Shown here: positions 1 through 8,809 of the stretch, piece after piece
Position numbering within the stretch: the first letter of the stretch is position 1
How the letters are laid out: every line of letters begins with the position of its first letter
Notes under the pieces: generated by a model
Seen by the model: the letters and a program-made list of their open reading frames with translations, nothing else
Database searches by the model: none
Told to the model about the DNA's origin: nothing
Origin: Armatimonadota bacterium
GTDB lineage: Bacteria; Armatimonadota; JADLDR01
NCBI GenBank assembly: GCA_020846535.1
Contig: JADLDR010000059.1
Location: 1-35,222, forward strand
Direction of reading: 5' to 3'
DNA: 35,222 nucleotides
Made by a program: the position numbers and the translations under genes

Positions 1-2
1 AA

Positions 3-2675
3 TACAGGGACCCTATCGAGTTTTTCGCCCGCACCTACCTGACCGAAGGGATGCGGCGGCTCCTGACGGCTTCGGTCGAGCGGCTGGCAGATAGGGGCAG
101 GGAGCCTGTGGTGCAATTGAAGACCGCCTTCGGCGGGGGCAAGACGCACACCATGCTGGCCCTGTTTCACCTGCTGGGGGGGGATACGGCGGTCGAGCGG
201 CTGGCCGGAGCCGGCGATATCCTCCGGGCATCCGGCCTGGGGCAGTTGCCTGAAGCAAAGATCGCTGTCGTCGTGGGGACTGCGATCAACCCTTCGCGAG
301 CGCGAGAGGTGGGCGGTATTCCGGTCCATACGCTCTGGGGCGATATCGCAGCCCAACTCGGAGGCGGGGAAGCCTATACCCTGGTGGAAGACGCTGACCG
401 GCGAGGGGTTGCTCCGGGCGCGGACGATCTGGCAGCCCTGATGAACCGCTATGGCCCTGCGGTCATCCTGATGGATGAGCTGGTAGCCTACATGCGCAAC
501 ATCTATGGCGTGCAGGGGCTGCCCGCAGGCTCTTTCGATGCCAACCTGACGTTTGTGCAGTCCCTGACCGAGGCGGTCAAGCGATCCCGGCGCAGCCAGC
601 TCGTCGCCTCCATCCCGGAATCCGGCATCGAGATCGGCGGGGAAGCCGGAGCCGCCGCCCTGGCGCGGCTTGAGAACACCTTCGGCAGGCTGGAATCGAT
701 CTGGAAACCGGTCGGCGCGATGGAAGGCTTCGAGATCGTGCGACGGCGGCTCTTCACGACGGTGCAGGATGAGGTCTCGCGGAATAAGGCGTGCGAGGCG
801 TTCCGCCGCTTCTATGACGCCAATCCCGCCGATTTCCCGCAGGAGTGCCGGGAAGGAGCCTACCGGGACCGCCTGCGGGCCGCGTATCCCATTCATCCCG
901 AACTCTTCGACCGCCTCTATGAAGACTGGTCCTCGCTCGAACGCTTCCAGCGCACACGGGGCGTGCTGCGCCTGATGGCGGCCGTGATCCATGAGCTATG
1001 GGTGCGCGATGACCGCTCGCTTCTCATCCTGCCGGGATCGCTCCCCCTGGACGCCCCGCGCGTGCGGGACGAACTGCTCCGCTACCTGCCCGAAGGCTGG
1101 AATGCCATCGTGGATCGAGACATCGATGGCGAGCGATCCGGGCCGCGCGCCCTGGATGTGGGCAGCCCGCGCTTCGGGGCCGTGTCGGCGGCGCGGCGAG
1201 TGGCCCGCACGATCTTCCTGGGCAGCGCGCCCTCCGTCAGGCAGCAGACCGTAAGAGGCATCGAGGATGTGCGGGTTCGCCTGGGTGTGGCGCAGCCCGG
1301 CGAGTCGGTGGCCGTCTTCAACGATGCGCTTGCGCGGCTGACGGACCGGCTGACCCACCTCTACAGCGGCAACCGGCGGTACTGGTATGACACCCAGCCC
1401 AACCTGCGCCGTACGATGGAGGACCGGGCCGGGAAGTGGGACCCGGCTGAAGTGGAGGCCGAGATCGTGCGCCGCCTCCGGCTGATCCGGGATCGAGGCG
1501 ATTTCCGGGGCGTCCATGTCTGCCCTGCCTCCGGCGATGTGCCCGACGAACCCCAGGCCCGCCTGGTCGTCCTCTCGCTTTCGGCGGGCCATCGCGCCTC
1601 TCGCCGCGATTCCGCCGCTCTGACCGCAGCCAACGAGATTCTGGACCGGAGAGGCGGTGGCCCGCGCGCACACCGGAATATGCTCCTCTTCGCGGCCCCC
1701 GACGCGGACCAGGTGGCCGCCCTGGAAGAGGAAACGCGGCGCTATCTGGCCTGGAAATCCATCGCGGAAGAGGCCGATATGCTCAACCTGGACGCCTATC
1801 AGAGGCGTGAAGCCACCCAGGGGATGGAGCGCAGCGATCAGACGGTCGGCCTGCGCCTGAACGACGCCTATTGCTGGCTGCTCGTTCCCACGCAGGAAGG
1901 CACCGATCCCATGCAGTGGGAAGCCGCCCGCCTGCCTGGCGGCCAGGAGAACCCGGTCGCCAAAGCCGCCCGGAAAGTGCGCAACAGCGGCCAGCTCATC
2001 ACACAATGGTCGCCCGATCTATTGAAAATGGATCTCGACCGCTGGCTTTGGCCGGATGCGCCCCATATCGGCCTCAAGCGCGTATGGGAATGTCTGACCA
2101 CCTATCTCTACCTGCCACGCCTGCGGGATGAAGAGGCGCTGCTGGCGACCATCCGGGAGGGCATCAACAGCCGCGCCTTCGGCTATGCCGGCAGCGTCGG
2201 CGAGGACGGGCATTATAGAGGATTGCAGTTTGGCGGCGGCGCAGGCTCTATCTATCTGGATGACCGCAGCGTGCTGGTCAAGCCCGATGTGGCAGCCTCA
2301 CTGCTCGACGCTCAGACCGCCGGTGCTGCGAGAACCCCATATCCACCCACCGGACAGGACAGAGAACCTGTAAAGGTAGCCAACGGCGGTGCCGGGGCAA
2401 CTCCTGCTCTCTTCCCTTCTGAGACCCCTGGAGCCGCACAGCCGAAGCGTTTTCACGGCTCCGTGCAGCTCGACCCCATGCGGGTGCAGCGCGACGTGGG
2501 GCAAATTGCAGAAGAAGTCATTCAACACCTCACCAGCCTGATGGGATCCGATGTTAAAATCACCCTGGAGATTCATGCGACTCTCCCGGAAGGAGTTCCG
2601 GATCACCTGGTGCGAACCGTAACCGAAAACTGCCGGACGCTCAAATTCACGACCCAGAGCTTTGAAGAAGAATAA
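3..2675 (+). CDS. DUF499-family ATP-binding protein, 5' end missing (anti-phage-associated type)
   Basis: The reading frame is already open at the left edge, and in-frame residues before the first ATG (at 51) read YRDPIEFFARTYLTEG, which looks like family sequence. The gene therefore starts upstream of the window. Numbering from the ATG at 51, a Walker A loop GGGKTH lies at residues 28-33 and a Walker B strand AVILMDE at 137-143, as in P-loop ATPases. The C-terminus (DHLVRTVTENCRTLKF) matches my memory of DUF499 proteins. This family is found beside DUF1156 methylases and HerA- or DUF3780-type genes in phage-defence islands; that is family knowledge, since no partner is visible here. The missing N-terminus may carry the HEPN-like domain seen in some relatives. 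Nothing follows it in the same direction; 2676-3188 holds only repeats. Family confidence is high, defence role inferred. Confidence 0.85.
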   Translation, partial: YRDPIEFFARTYLTEGMRRLLTASVERLADRGREPVVQLKTAFGGGKTHTMLALFHLLGGDTAVERLAGAGDILRASGLGQLPEAKIAVVVGTAINPSRAREVGGIPVHTLWGDIAAQLGGGEAYTLVEDADRRGVAPGADDLAALMNRYGPAVILMDELVAYMRNIYGVQGLPAGSFDANLTFVQSLTEAVKRSRRSQLVASIPESGIEIGGEAGAAALARLENTFGRLESIWKPVGAMEGFEIVRRRLFTTVQDEVSRNKACEAFRRFYDANPADFPQECREGAYRDRLRAAYPIHPELFDRLYEDWSSLERFQRTRGVLRLMAAVIHELWVRDDRSLLILPGSLPLDAPRVRDELLRYLPEGWNAIVDRDIDGERSGPRALDVGSPRFGAVSAARRVARTIFLGSAPSVRQQTVRGIEDVRVRLGVAQPGESVAVFNDALARLTDRLTHLYSGNRRYWYDTQPNLRRTMEDRAGKWDPAEVEAEIVRRLRLIRDRGDFRGVHVCPASGDVPDEPQARLVVLSLSAGHRASRRDSAALTAANEILDRRGGGPRAHRNMLLFAAPDADQVAALEEETRRYLAWKSIAEEADMLNLDAYQRREATQGMERSDQTVGLRLNDAYCWLLVPTQEGTDPMQWEAARLPGGQENPVAKAARKVRNSGQLITQWSPDLLKMDLDRWLWPDAPHIGLKRVWECLTTYLYLPRLRDEEALLATIREGINSRAFGYAGSVGEDGHYRGLQFGGGAGSIYLDDRSVLVKPDVAASLLDAQTAGAARTPYPPTGQDREPVKVANGGAGATPALFPSETPGAAQPKRFHGSVQLDPMRVQRDVGQIAEEVIQHLTSLMGSDVKITLEIHATLPEGVPDHLVRTVTENCRTLKFTTQSFEEE

Positions 2676-2730
2676 ACTTGCCAGGCTATGGGCAGGGACG
2701 CACTCATCGGAGAGCCTGTCGCCCCTGTGG

Positions 2731-2752
2731 GGGTGAACAAATGGTTCGCCCC
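2731..2752. repeat. GGGGCGAAC-type stem-loop repeat
   Basis: An imperfect inverted repeat in which ggggtgaac faces gttcgcccc across a short loop. The same stem family recurs at 10283-10302, 10330-10350, 34960-34980 and 35008-35028. It abuts the left end of the ~281-bp element at 2749. Confidence 0.6.
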
Positions 2753-3029
2753 ATAGCGATCCAGATAAGGGGAAAGATCCTCCGCTCCTGGGGGAGGGTG
2801 GACCGCTCTCCCCTGGCCTGGGTGTCCTCTCTCCCCTAGCCCCTCTCCCCGAAACCCAAGGGATGCGCCGGAGCGCCTCCGGGGAGAGGGGGATAGAGAG
2901 TGCATTGCTTGAGGGATAATCTCTCCCCCTGCCCGTTTCGGGAAGGGGGCGGGGGGGTTAGGGAACGGTCTCCCCAAGGCCCGCCCCCCGCCCCGGCGGG
3001 ACAGTCACCCTGATCGGGATCGCGATGGG
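2749..3029. mobile_element. Non-autonomous MITE-like element, copy 1 (~281 bp)
   Basis: The ends are imperfect terminal inverted repeats: CCCCATAGCGATCCAGAT on the left, and TCCCATCGCGATCCCGAT when the right end is reverse-complemented. The interior matches, in inverted orientation, a 282-bp segment at 10448-10729 and, in the same orientation, the segment from 35025 to the window end. Shared landmarks include ctcccctagcccctctccc, the ggatgcgccggagcgc palindrome-like patch and ccctgcccgtttcggga. No transposase or credible ORF lies inside, so it would need to be moved in trans. No clear target-site duplication is visible. Confidence 0.7.
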
Positions 3030-3041
3030 AAAACTTGAAAG

Positions 3042-3160
3042 CACCCCCCAACCCCCCCGGGCTTTGGGAGGGCTTGGACTGTATGATCCTTTGGTACTCT
3101 CACAAAGGCCCCCAAGTCCGCTCCCCTCGCCAAAGTCCGGCGGGGGGGCTGGGGGGCGGT
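3042..3160. repeat. Second short element with G/C-tract inverted ends
   Basis: The left arm (3042-3072) is C-rich and ends in gggctttgggaggg. The right arm (3123-3160) runs cccctcgccaaagtccgg and then into G tracts. The arms are imperfect inverted complements about 30-38 nt long around a ~50-nt middle. Nothing coding is seen. Only one copy is present in the window, so calling it mobile is tentative. Confidence 0.45.
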
Positions 3161-3188
3161 TGCCTGATCGCCGTCCTCTTCCAAACGG

Positions 3189-3590
3189 TTACCGCCCGCG
3201 CATCATCAGGACGGGGACAGGGGAGGCATGGCGCACCCGTTCGGCCACGCTTCCCAGGATCAGGTCTGCGGGGAAGCGGTGACCGTGGGTCGCCATAGCG
3301 ATCAGACGGCAGTCCAGTTCCTCGGCTTTGCGGACGATCACCTCCGCCGGGTCGCCGCGCCCGATGATGCTGGTAACCTGGGTTCCGCTGGCCTTCATTT
3401 TCTCCTCCACCTGCTGCAAATACCTCTGGGCGTCCTCGGTCTCATGGGCGCGGGCGTCGCGGGTGTCGTATTGGGCGATCCGGAGGAGGTAGACATGGGA
3501 ACCGTGGACGGCGGCGAGGGCGATGATGTGGTCGATCATCGCATTATCGACATCGGTGGCGTCCAGAGGCATCAGAATACGCTCGTACAT
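3189..3590 (-). CDS. Universal stress protein (UspA family)
   Basis: This 133-residue protein is a single Usp domain of standard length. It begins MYERILMPLDATD, the usual first beta strand and nucleotide-site Asp. It carries the typical C-terminal phosphate-binding stretch, ATHGHRFPADLILGSVAERV, followed by a PVPVLMM strand. The G-x2-G-x9-G(S/T) pattern is only partly kept: the first Gly is present and GS closes the loop. Its ATG (3588-3590) overlaps the TAA of the Nramp gene upstream (3590-3592) as TAATG, so the two are almost certainly co-transcribed and translationally coupled. A general stress or ion-homeostasis accessory role is likely; the exact role is unknown. Confidence 0.93.
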   Translation of the reverse strand: MYERILMPLDATDVDNAMIDHIIALAAVHGSHVYLLRIAQYDTRDARAHETEDAQRYLQQVEEKMKASGTQVTSIIGRGDPAEVIVRKAEELDCRLIAMATHGHRFPADLILGSVAERVRHASPVPVLMMRGR

Positions 3591-4927
3591 TAAAAGCTTC
3601 CTCCGAAGGTTTGATAAAGGAGCAGGGCGTTCAGGCCGATGACCAGAACGGCGACCAGGATGCCCAGGGCCTTTTCGATCCTGGCGCAGGCGTATTCGCC
3701 CATCACCGATTTCCGGCCTGCCAGGATGAGGAGCGGGATGATGGTAAAGGGCAGTTGGAGGCTGAGGGCCACCTGGCTCAGGATCAGCACCCGGTAGCTG
3801 TCGAAATTCATGGCGATCACCAGCATCACGGGAACGGAAGTGATGACCAGCCCGACCCGGTAGATGAGGCTGTGCGGGTCTTCGGGCTTCCCCAGAAAGC
3901 CGGTGACGACATTGGCTTTCGCCAGGGAGGAGGTGATGGAGGAGCCGATGCCCGCAAAAAGGAGCGCCACCCCGAAGATCACCTGGGCCAGCGGGCCGAC
4001 CAGGGGGCGCAGCGTTTCCGAAGCCTGCTCGATCCCGCTGGCAGACGTGCCGTGCCGGAAGAAGACGGCAGCCGCCACGATGATCATGGAGGAGTTCACC
4101 AGCCAGCCCATGCCCATCGCCATACAGGTATCCAAGAACTCGAAGCGCATCAATTCCTTTTTATGCGCCTCCTCCCCGCTCCAGTCTCGGCTCTGGATGA
4201 CGTTGGAATGGAGATAGATATTATGCGGCATGACCACCGCGCCCAGCATCCCCATCGCCACCAGGATGCTTTTGGAATCCACCGAAGGGATGACCATGCA
4301 CGGGGCCAGCGCGCCCCACTCCGGTTTGACCAGAAAGAGTTCCACCACATAGCAGCCCGCGATGATCGCCAGGAAGCCGATGATCATCCGCTCCAGGCGC
4401 TGATACCGCTGCCCCAGGATCGCCAGGAGTACGATGACGACCGTCAGGGGAGCGCCGATCAGGGGCGGGATCCCCAGCAGGAGCCGGAATCCCAGGGCGG
4501 CCCCGAGGTATTCGGCCAGGTCGGTGGCGGCGCAGGCCACGATGATCGTAATGCCGAGGAAGTGGCTCAGCTTTCGCGGGAAGTGCGCCCGCACATTGGC
4601 GGCCAGGGATCGCCCGGTCACGATGCCCAGCCGGGCCGCCATATTCTGGAGCAGGATCAACATCAGGGTGCTGAGGGTGATCACCCAGAGCAGGCTGTAA
4701 TTGAATTCCGACCCGCCCGCGATATTGGTCGCCCAGTTTCCCGGATCGATAAAGCCCACGGTCACCAGAAAGCCCGGCCCCATATACCGCATCAATTCCC
4801 GCCAGAAAGCCGGTTTGCGGGCAGGAACCTCGGCCAGCATCTCCTCCCTCTCAGGGGGGATGGTGTAGGCGGTATCGGGAACGGCAGCCGGTTGTGGTGG
4901 GGGTGGGTCTGGCATGGAGGGTTCCAT
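3590..4927 (-). CDS. mntH: Nramp-family divalent metal (Mn2+/Fe2+) transporter
   Basis: A 445-residue polytopic inner-membrane protein with the Nramp signatures: DPGN at residues 61-64 (TM1 metal site) and the TM6 motif MPHN at 233-236. These residues coordinate Mn2+/Fe2+ for proton-coupled uptake in the family. The ~45-residue N-terminal extension is Pro-rich and cytoplasmic. The first ATG at 4927 has no good Shine-Dalgarno, and a second ATG at 4915 is an alternative. The gene overlaps the stress-protein gene by one base (TAATG). An extended -10 for the divergent glycerol kinase abuts its start codon. Family is secure; the metal preference and the mntH symbol are by homology. Confidence 0.93.
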   Translation of the reverse strand: MEPSMPDPPPPQPAAVPDTAYTIPPEREEMLAEVPARKPAFWRELMRYMGPGFLVTVGFIDPGNWATNIAGGSEFNYSLLWVITLSTLMLILLQNMAARLGIVTGRSLAANVRAHFPRKLSHFLGITIIVACAATDLAEYLGAALGFRLLLGIPPLIGAPLTVVIVLLAILGQRYQRLERMIIGFLAIIAGCYVVELFLVKPEWGALAPCMVIPSVDSKSILVAMGMLGAVVMPHNIYLHSNVIQSRDWSGEEAHKKELMRFEFLDTCMAMGMGWLVNSSMIIVAAAVFFRHGTSASGIEQASETLRPLVGPLAQVIFGVALLFAGIGSSITSSLAKANVVTGFLGKPEDPHSLIYRVGLVITSVPVMLVIAMNFDSYRVLILSQVALSLQLPFTIIPLLILAGRKSVMGEYACARIEKALGILVAVLVIGLNALLLYQTFGGSF

Positions 4928-4936
4928 TGATATAAT
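4928..4936 (+). promoter_or_regulatory. Extended -10 promoter, probable glpK promoter
   Basis: TGATATAAT is a perfect extended -10 (TGn plus TATAAT). No recognisable -35 lies 17 nt upstream. Predicted start of transcription is near 4943, giving an ~86-nt leader to the kinase ATG. It directly abuts the start codon of the divergent Nramp gene. Confidence 0.55.
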
Positions 4937-5028
4937 CTGAGTCGCTTCCCAGGAATGAATCGCGCCCTTGCAATTTCACTCATTCTCGCCCGGCAGGAAA
5001 ACTCCTTTCCCTGTCAAAGAAAGAGGCC

Positions 5029-6513
5029 ATGCAAACCACAGACACCATACTATCCATCGATCAGGGAACCACCGGAGCCACGGTGATTCTGTTTGACCGG
5101 CAGGGGCAGCCGGTGGCGAAAGGATATCGGGAGTTTATGCAGCATTACCCGCAGCCGGGCTGGGTGGAACACGATCCCGAGGAGATCTGGGCCGTCACGC
5201 TGGAGGCTATCGGGGAGGCGCTGGCAAAAGCCCCAAACGCCTGCCCGGCGGCGGTCGGGATCACCAACCAGAGGGAAACGACGGTGATCTGGGACCGGCA
5301 GACTGGAAAACCCATCCATCCCGCTATCGTCTGGCAGTGCCGACGCACCTCCCCGGACTGTGACCGCCTCAAAGAAGCGGGTCTGGCGGAGGTTATCCGG
5401 CAGAAGACGGGGCTGGTGGTGGACGCCTATTTCAGCGGCACGAAGATCGCCTGGCTGCTGGATCATGTGCCGCAGGCCCGCGCCCGGGCCGAAGAGGGGC
5501 GATTGTGCTTCGGCACGATAGATAGCTGGCTCCTCTGGAAGCTGACGGGCGGGAAAGCCCATGTCACCGATGTGACCAACGCTTCCCGAACGATGCTCTA
5601 CAATATCCATTCCCTCCGATGGGATGAGGAACTCTGCCGCGCTCTGCGAATACCGGCCTCCCTCCTGCCGGAAACGCGCCCTTCCAGCGACATCTACGGC
5701 CATACGGAGGGCGTCGGCAGCCTTCCGGCAGGGCTTCCGATTGCCGGGATCGCAGGCGACCAGCAGGCCGCCCTCTTCGGGCAGGCGTGCTTTCAGGCGG
5801 GGATGGCGAAAAACACCTACGGCACGGGCTGTTTCCTCCTGATGAACACCGGAGAGCGTCCGGTCCCTTCGGAAAAGGGGCTGCTGACCACTCTGGCCTG
5901 GCAGGTCGGCAGCCGAGTGGAATACGCGCTGGAGGGCAGCGTCTTCATCGCGGGGGCGGCCATCCAGTGGCTCCGGGACGGCCTGAAGCTGATTGCGGAG
6001 GCCGCCGAGACCGAAAAGATGGCGGAGAGCATCCCCGATACCGGCGGGGTCTATCTGGTGCCGGCCTTCGTCGGGCTGGGCGCTCCTTACTGGGATATGT
6101 ACGCCCGGGGAACCCTCACCGGCCTCACGCGGGGAACGGGCAGGGAACACCTGGCAAGGGCCGCTCTGGAAGCCATCGCCTATCAGACGCGGGATGTTCT
6201 GGACACCATGACCGCGGAATCCGGCATCATCTTGCAGGAGCTTCGAGCCGACGGCGGAGCTACCGCCAACCGCTTCCTGATGCAGTTCCAGGCCGACCTT
6301 CTCGATGTGCCGGTGGCCCTTCCCACGGTCACGGAGACGACCGCCCAGGGGGCCGCCTTCCTGTCCGGCCTGGCGGTAGGCTTCTGGGAGTCCCGGGAGG
6401 AGGTCGCCTCGATCTGGCAAGCAGGCCGCCGTTTCGAGCCGGTTATGCCTGAAGACGAACGGGAAACACTCTACTCAGGCTGGCGGCAGGCCGTCAGGAA
6501 GGCGATGCTTTAA
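5029..6513 (+). CDS. glpK: Glycerol kinase
   Basis: A 494-residue FGGY-family kinase of the usual GlpK length. It catalyses ATP-dependent conversion of glycerol to sn-glycerol 3-phosphate in the cytoplasm. Seen in the sequence are the N-terminal phosphate loop ([15 protein letters not shown]), the substrate-region [13 protein letters not shown], the second phosphate motif [25 protein letters not shown], and the C-terminal signature region [19 protein letters not shown]. An SD-like AGAGG sits just ahead of the ATG. It is alone on the plus strand, with no glpF or glpD beside it. Its TAA overlaps the TAA of the convergent gene inside one TTAA (6510-6513). Confidence 0.97.
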   Translation: MQTTDTILSIDQGTTGATVILFDRQGQPVAKGYREFMQHYPQPGWVEHDPEEIWAVTLEAIGEALAKAPNACPAAVGITNQRETTVIWDRQTGKPIHPAIVWQCRRTSPDCDRLKEAGLAEVIRQKTGLVVDAYFSGTKIAWLLDHVPQARARAEEGRLCFGTIDSWLLWKLTGGKAHVTDVTNASRTMLYNIHSLRWDEELCRALRIPASLLPETRPSSDIYGHTEGVGSLPAGLPIAGIAGDQQAALFGQACFQAGMAKNTYGTGCFLLMNTGERPVPSEKGLLTTLAWQVGSRVEYALEGSVFIAGAAIQWLRDGLKLIAEAAETEKMAESIPDTGGVYLVPAFVGLGAPYWDMYARGTLTGLTRGTGREHLARAALEAIAYQTRDVLDTMTAESGIILQELRADGGATANRFLMQFQADLLDVPVALPTVTETTAQGAAFLSGLAVGFWESREEVASIWQAGRRFEPVMPEDERETLYSGWRQAVRKAML

Positions 6514-6971
6514 GAGGCAGGAAGGGACTTCTGGATGAGATTCACGATTCGCTCCACGTTTTCGGCCCCTTTGCCGTAATCGAGAAGGGTTCCCTGGATC
6601 GCCGGCTGACTGGCGACGGTCAGCCGGGAAGCGCCGCCTGCCGGTTCGATGGAAACCGTCACGGTTTCGCCGAAACTGCGGAGGCTCATTGGCGACTCCG
6701 CCCGAAGGGTCATCCGGTCGGGAGATCGGGCGGTAACCTTCATTCTGGCCTGCTGAAGCGCCCCAAGGGCCTGCTGGAAGGCAGATGCCGGGAGAGCCTC
6801 CAGCAAAATCGTCTGCGACTGACGCGGCATAACCCCCCAGGGTTTCCTTTTCGCCCAGGGATAGCGCCGGACAGTGAGCGCGCGGTTGATGACGGCTAAA
6901 AGAAGCAGGCCTAACCCACATATGACGACAAAAGGCAGTATCATCAACAAGGCAAGAACTAAGGTGGCCAT
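6510..6971 (-). CDS. Small membrane-anchored protein of unknown function
   Basis: A 153-residue protein with one strongly hydrophobic N-terminal segment (about residues 4-28, [22 protein letters not shown]). A basic stretch (RRYPWAKRK) and a ~110-residue soluble domain with alternating beta-like segments follow. The C-terminus, [19 protein letters not shown], vaguely recalls small cyclase/START-like or DUF1499-like domains; I cannot name the family. A GGAG about nine bases ahead of the ATG supports the start. It is convergent with glpK and shares a TTAA holding both stop codons. Confidence 0.75.
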   Translation of the reverse strand: MATLVLALLMILPFVVICGLGLLLLAVINRALTVRRYPWAKRKPWGVMPRQSQTILLEALPASAFQQALGALQQARMKVTARSPDRMTLRAESPMSLRSFGETVTVSIEPAGGASRLTVASQPAIQGTLLDYGKGAENVERIVNLIQKSLPAS

Positions 6972-7066
6972 GGATTTGTCTCCGGCTGCGAATGTCTCGG
7001 TTGAGGGTTTCGCGACCTGGAGGGATATTCCTGCTCTTTATCCAATAGATACCAATCCTGATTGTT

Positions 7067-8242
7067 TTACCCCCTGACCCTACGGAAAAGCGCCTTTAGC
7101 AGAGGGGGCGTGATCAGTGTCGTGACAACGACCACCACCAGGGTCACGGCGTAATCCGCACGGTCGATGATACCGCGGGCCAGGCCGGTGCTGGCGAAGA
7201 TGAGGCCCACCTCGCCGCGGGGGATCATGCCGACGCCCACGGCCAGGCGGCTGACCCGTTTCTCCAGAACGCCCAGGCCCGAAGCCAGCTTTCCGGCGAC
7301 AGCGACCAGAATCAGGGCGATTTCCAGCAGCATGACGGCATGGCTGGCGGGATCGAAGGGGTTGAGAAGGCTCGGATCGAGAGAGACGCCCATCATGACG
7401 AAGAAGATGGGGATGGTGATATCGCCGCTGGCCTCGATTTTCTCGCGGATGTGGGCCGATTCCTCGGTTTTCGCCAGCACCAGGCCGGCGGCGAAGGCTC
7501 CGATGATCGGGGCCAGCCCGATTATCCTGGCGAGGCAGGCCAGCAACAGGCAGAAGATGAAGGCGCTGATATGGAGCATTCCCCGGGACTGCATGGGGCC
7601 GATGGCGCGGAGCAGCGGCTGGGCGAGCCAGTTGCCCAGGATGACCGAACCGAGCAGAAAAGCGAGGGCCAGCAGGGAGGTTTTGACGATGGCGGCCATC
7701 GAGAACCCGCTGCCGTCGGAGGAGAGGCCGGAAACGATGGACAGGATCAGCAGGCCCAGCACATCATCGATGACCGCCGCGCCGAGGATAATGCGCGATT
7801 CGCGGGTTCGCAGCTTCCCCATATCGGACAAAACGCGGGCCGTGATGCCCACGCTGGTGGCCGTGAGGGTGGCCCCGATGAAGATGGGCAGCAGCCCTTC
7901 CATCCCGAGCGCATGGGCGGCCAGGTAGCCGCCGAAAAAAGGAACGATCACACCGATAATAGCAACCAGGAAGGCGGATTTGCCGACCTGCAAGAATTCA
8001 TCGAGATCGGTTTCCAGGCCCACCTCGAAAAGCAGAAAGATCGCCCCGATCTCTGCCAGAAGGTGCAGCGGCTCCGTTTCACGGACCAGGCCCAGCACAT
8101 GGGTTCCGATGAGCATCCCGCCGATCAGCTCCCCGACCACCGCGGGCTGATGAAACCGTTCTGCGGTCCGCCCGCCGACCTTGGCGGCCAGCAGAATCAG
8201 GGCCAGAGAGAGGAGAAACTGGCTCATTTCCATAAGAATCAT
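7067..8242 (-). CDS. CPA2-family cation:proton antiporter (NapA/Kef-type membrane domain)
   Basis: From the chosen ATG the protein is ~391 residues with about twelve hydrophobic segments. It has the family's ion-binding core AAVIDDVLGLL, whose adjacent aspartates resemble the DD of NapA rather than the QD of KefC. GVGMIPRGEVGLI is the typical late-helix motif. There is no C-terminal RCK/TrkA-N domain, so a Na+(K+)/H+ exchanger is more likely than a ligand-gated K+ efflux system. The frame stays open to a GTG at 8341, but residues before 8242 look non-homologous. ATGs at 8242, 8233 and 8227 are all possible, and no strong Shine-Dalgarno decides between them. Confidence 0.9.
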   Translation of the reverse strand: MILMEMSQFLLSLALILLAAKVGGRTAERFHQPAVVGELIGGMLIGTHVLGLVRETEPLHLLAEIGAIFLLFEVGLETDLDEFLQVGKSAFLVAIIGVIVPFFGGYLAAHALGMEGLLPIFIGATLTATSVGITARVLSDMGKLRTRESRIILGAAVIDDVLGLLILSIVSGLSSDGSGFSMAAIVKTSLLALAFLLGSVILGNWLAQPLLRAIGPMQSRGMLHISAFIFCLLLACLARIIGLAPIIGAFAAGLVLAKTEESAHIREKIEASGDITIPIFFVMMGVSLDPSLLNPFDPASHAVMLLEIALILVAVAGKLASGLGVLEKRVSRLAVGVGMIPRGEVGLIFASTGLARGIIDRADYAVTLVVVVVTTLITPPLLKALFRRVRG

Positions 8243-8699
8243 GACGCGGGGACTGTCGCCTTCAGGCGGCACGGGAAAGCCTCCTCCGCATCCGGCTTGC
8301 CCTCTCAGGGGCCATGCCGCCCAGCGCCTCCCTTCCCGCACTCCTTTCGTTCGACGGTTGACGTTTTCCTATGAATTGGGGTATCCTAACAGCTACCGCA
8401 AGCACCCGGCAGGAGTTTGCCCACCTGCAAAGCCGCCTGCCTTCGCTGTGGTCACCCTCCTGCTCTGTCGGGAGTGCAGGGCATCTGTCCGCCGATATCA
8501 TCCCTCAATACATCGAGGCACAAAAGCCCCGCGAGTAGGGTTCCGCCTTAACAAATACATGAGAAGATTCTGCTCGTAGGCGATACCCTGGAGATTGCCG
8601 TTACACTCCTCGCAGACTGCATCGACTATGCTGAAGCCAGGAGAATTTCGATTTATTATATTCAGGACTTTTGCTTCATAGGGGTGCCGACACCCTATC
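8243..8699. other. Gene-free stretch
   Basis: No credible coding region is seen. Open frames here are antisense or extension shadows. Around 8572-8690 one frame reads KILLVGDTLEIAVTLLADCIDYAEA without a start. It could be decayed coding sequence, but I cannot assign it. Confidence 0.4.
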
Positions 8700-8809
8700 T
8701 TAACCCAAGTTGCTCCCTACCCGAATGGAGGGAGGGGTAGGGGCGCGATGCATCGCGCCCCTACCGCGGCAAACGGCACCGGCCCCGGGTTAGGGGCAAC
8801 TTGAGTTAT
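8700..8809. mobile_element. ~110-bp palindromic element with terminal inverted repeats
   Basis: The ends are ttaacccaagttgc (8700-8713) and gcaacttgagttat (8796-8809), inverted complements apart from a mismatch. The core is a perfect 30-bp palindrome at 8736-8765, centred on GCGCGATG/CATCGCGC. The same left and right halves occur at 10380 and 10828, split by another element. No ORF is present. Confidence 0.65.

Noticed and set aside
996..2006. Long minus-strand open frame (336 codons) opposite the DUF499 gene
   Set aside because: Composition is the reverse-strand shadow of a GC-rich gene; no domain or ribosome site, and the plus-strand protein has clear ATPase motifs.
3611..4930. Plus-strand open frame (439 codons) opposite the Nramp gene
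   Set aside because: His/Gln/Asp-rich shadow of a membrane-protein gene; the Nramp motifs lie on the other strand.
5050..6420. Minus-strand open frame (456 codons) opposite glycerol kinase
   Set aside because: Antisense shadow; glpK motifs are complete on the plus strand.
8572..8690. Possible remnant gene reading KILLVGDTLEIAV
   Set aside because: No start codon, short, and no family could be assigned.
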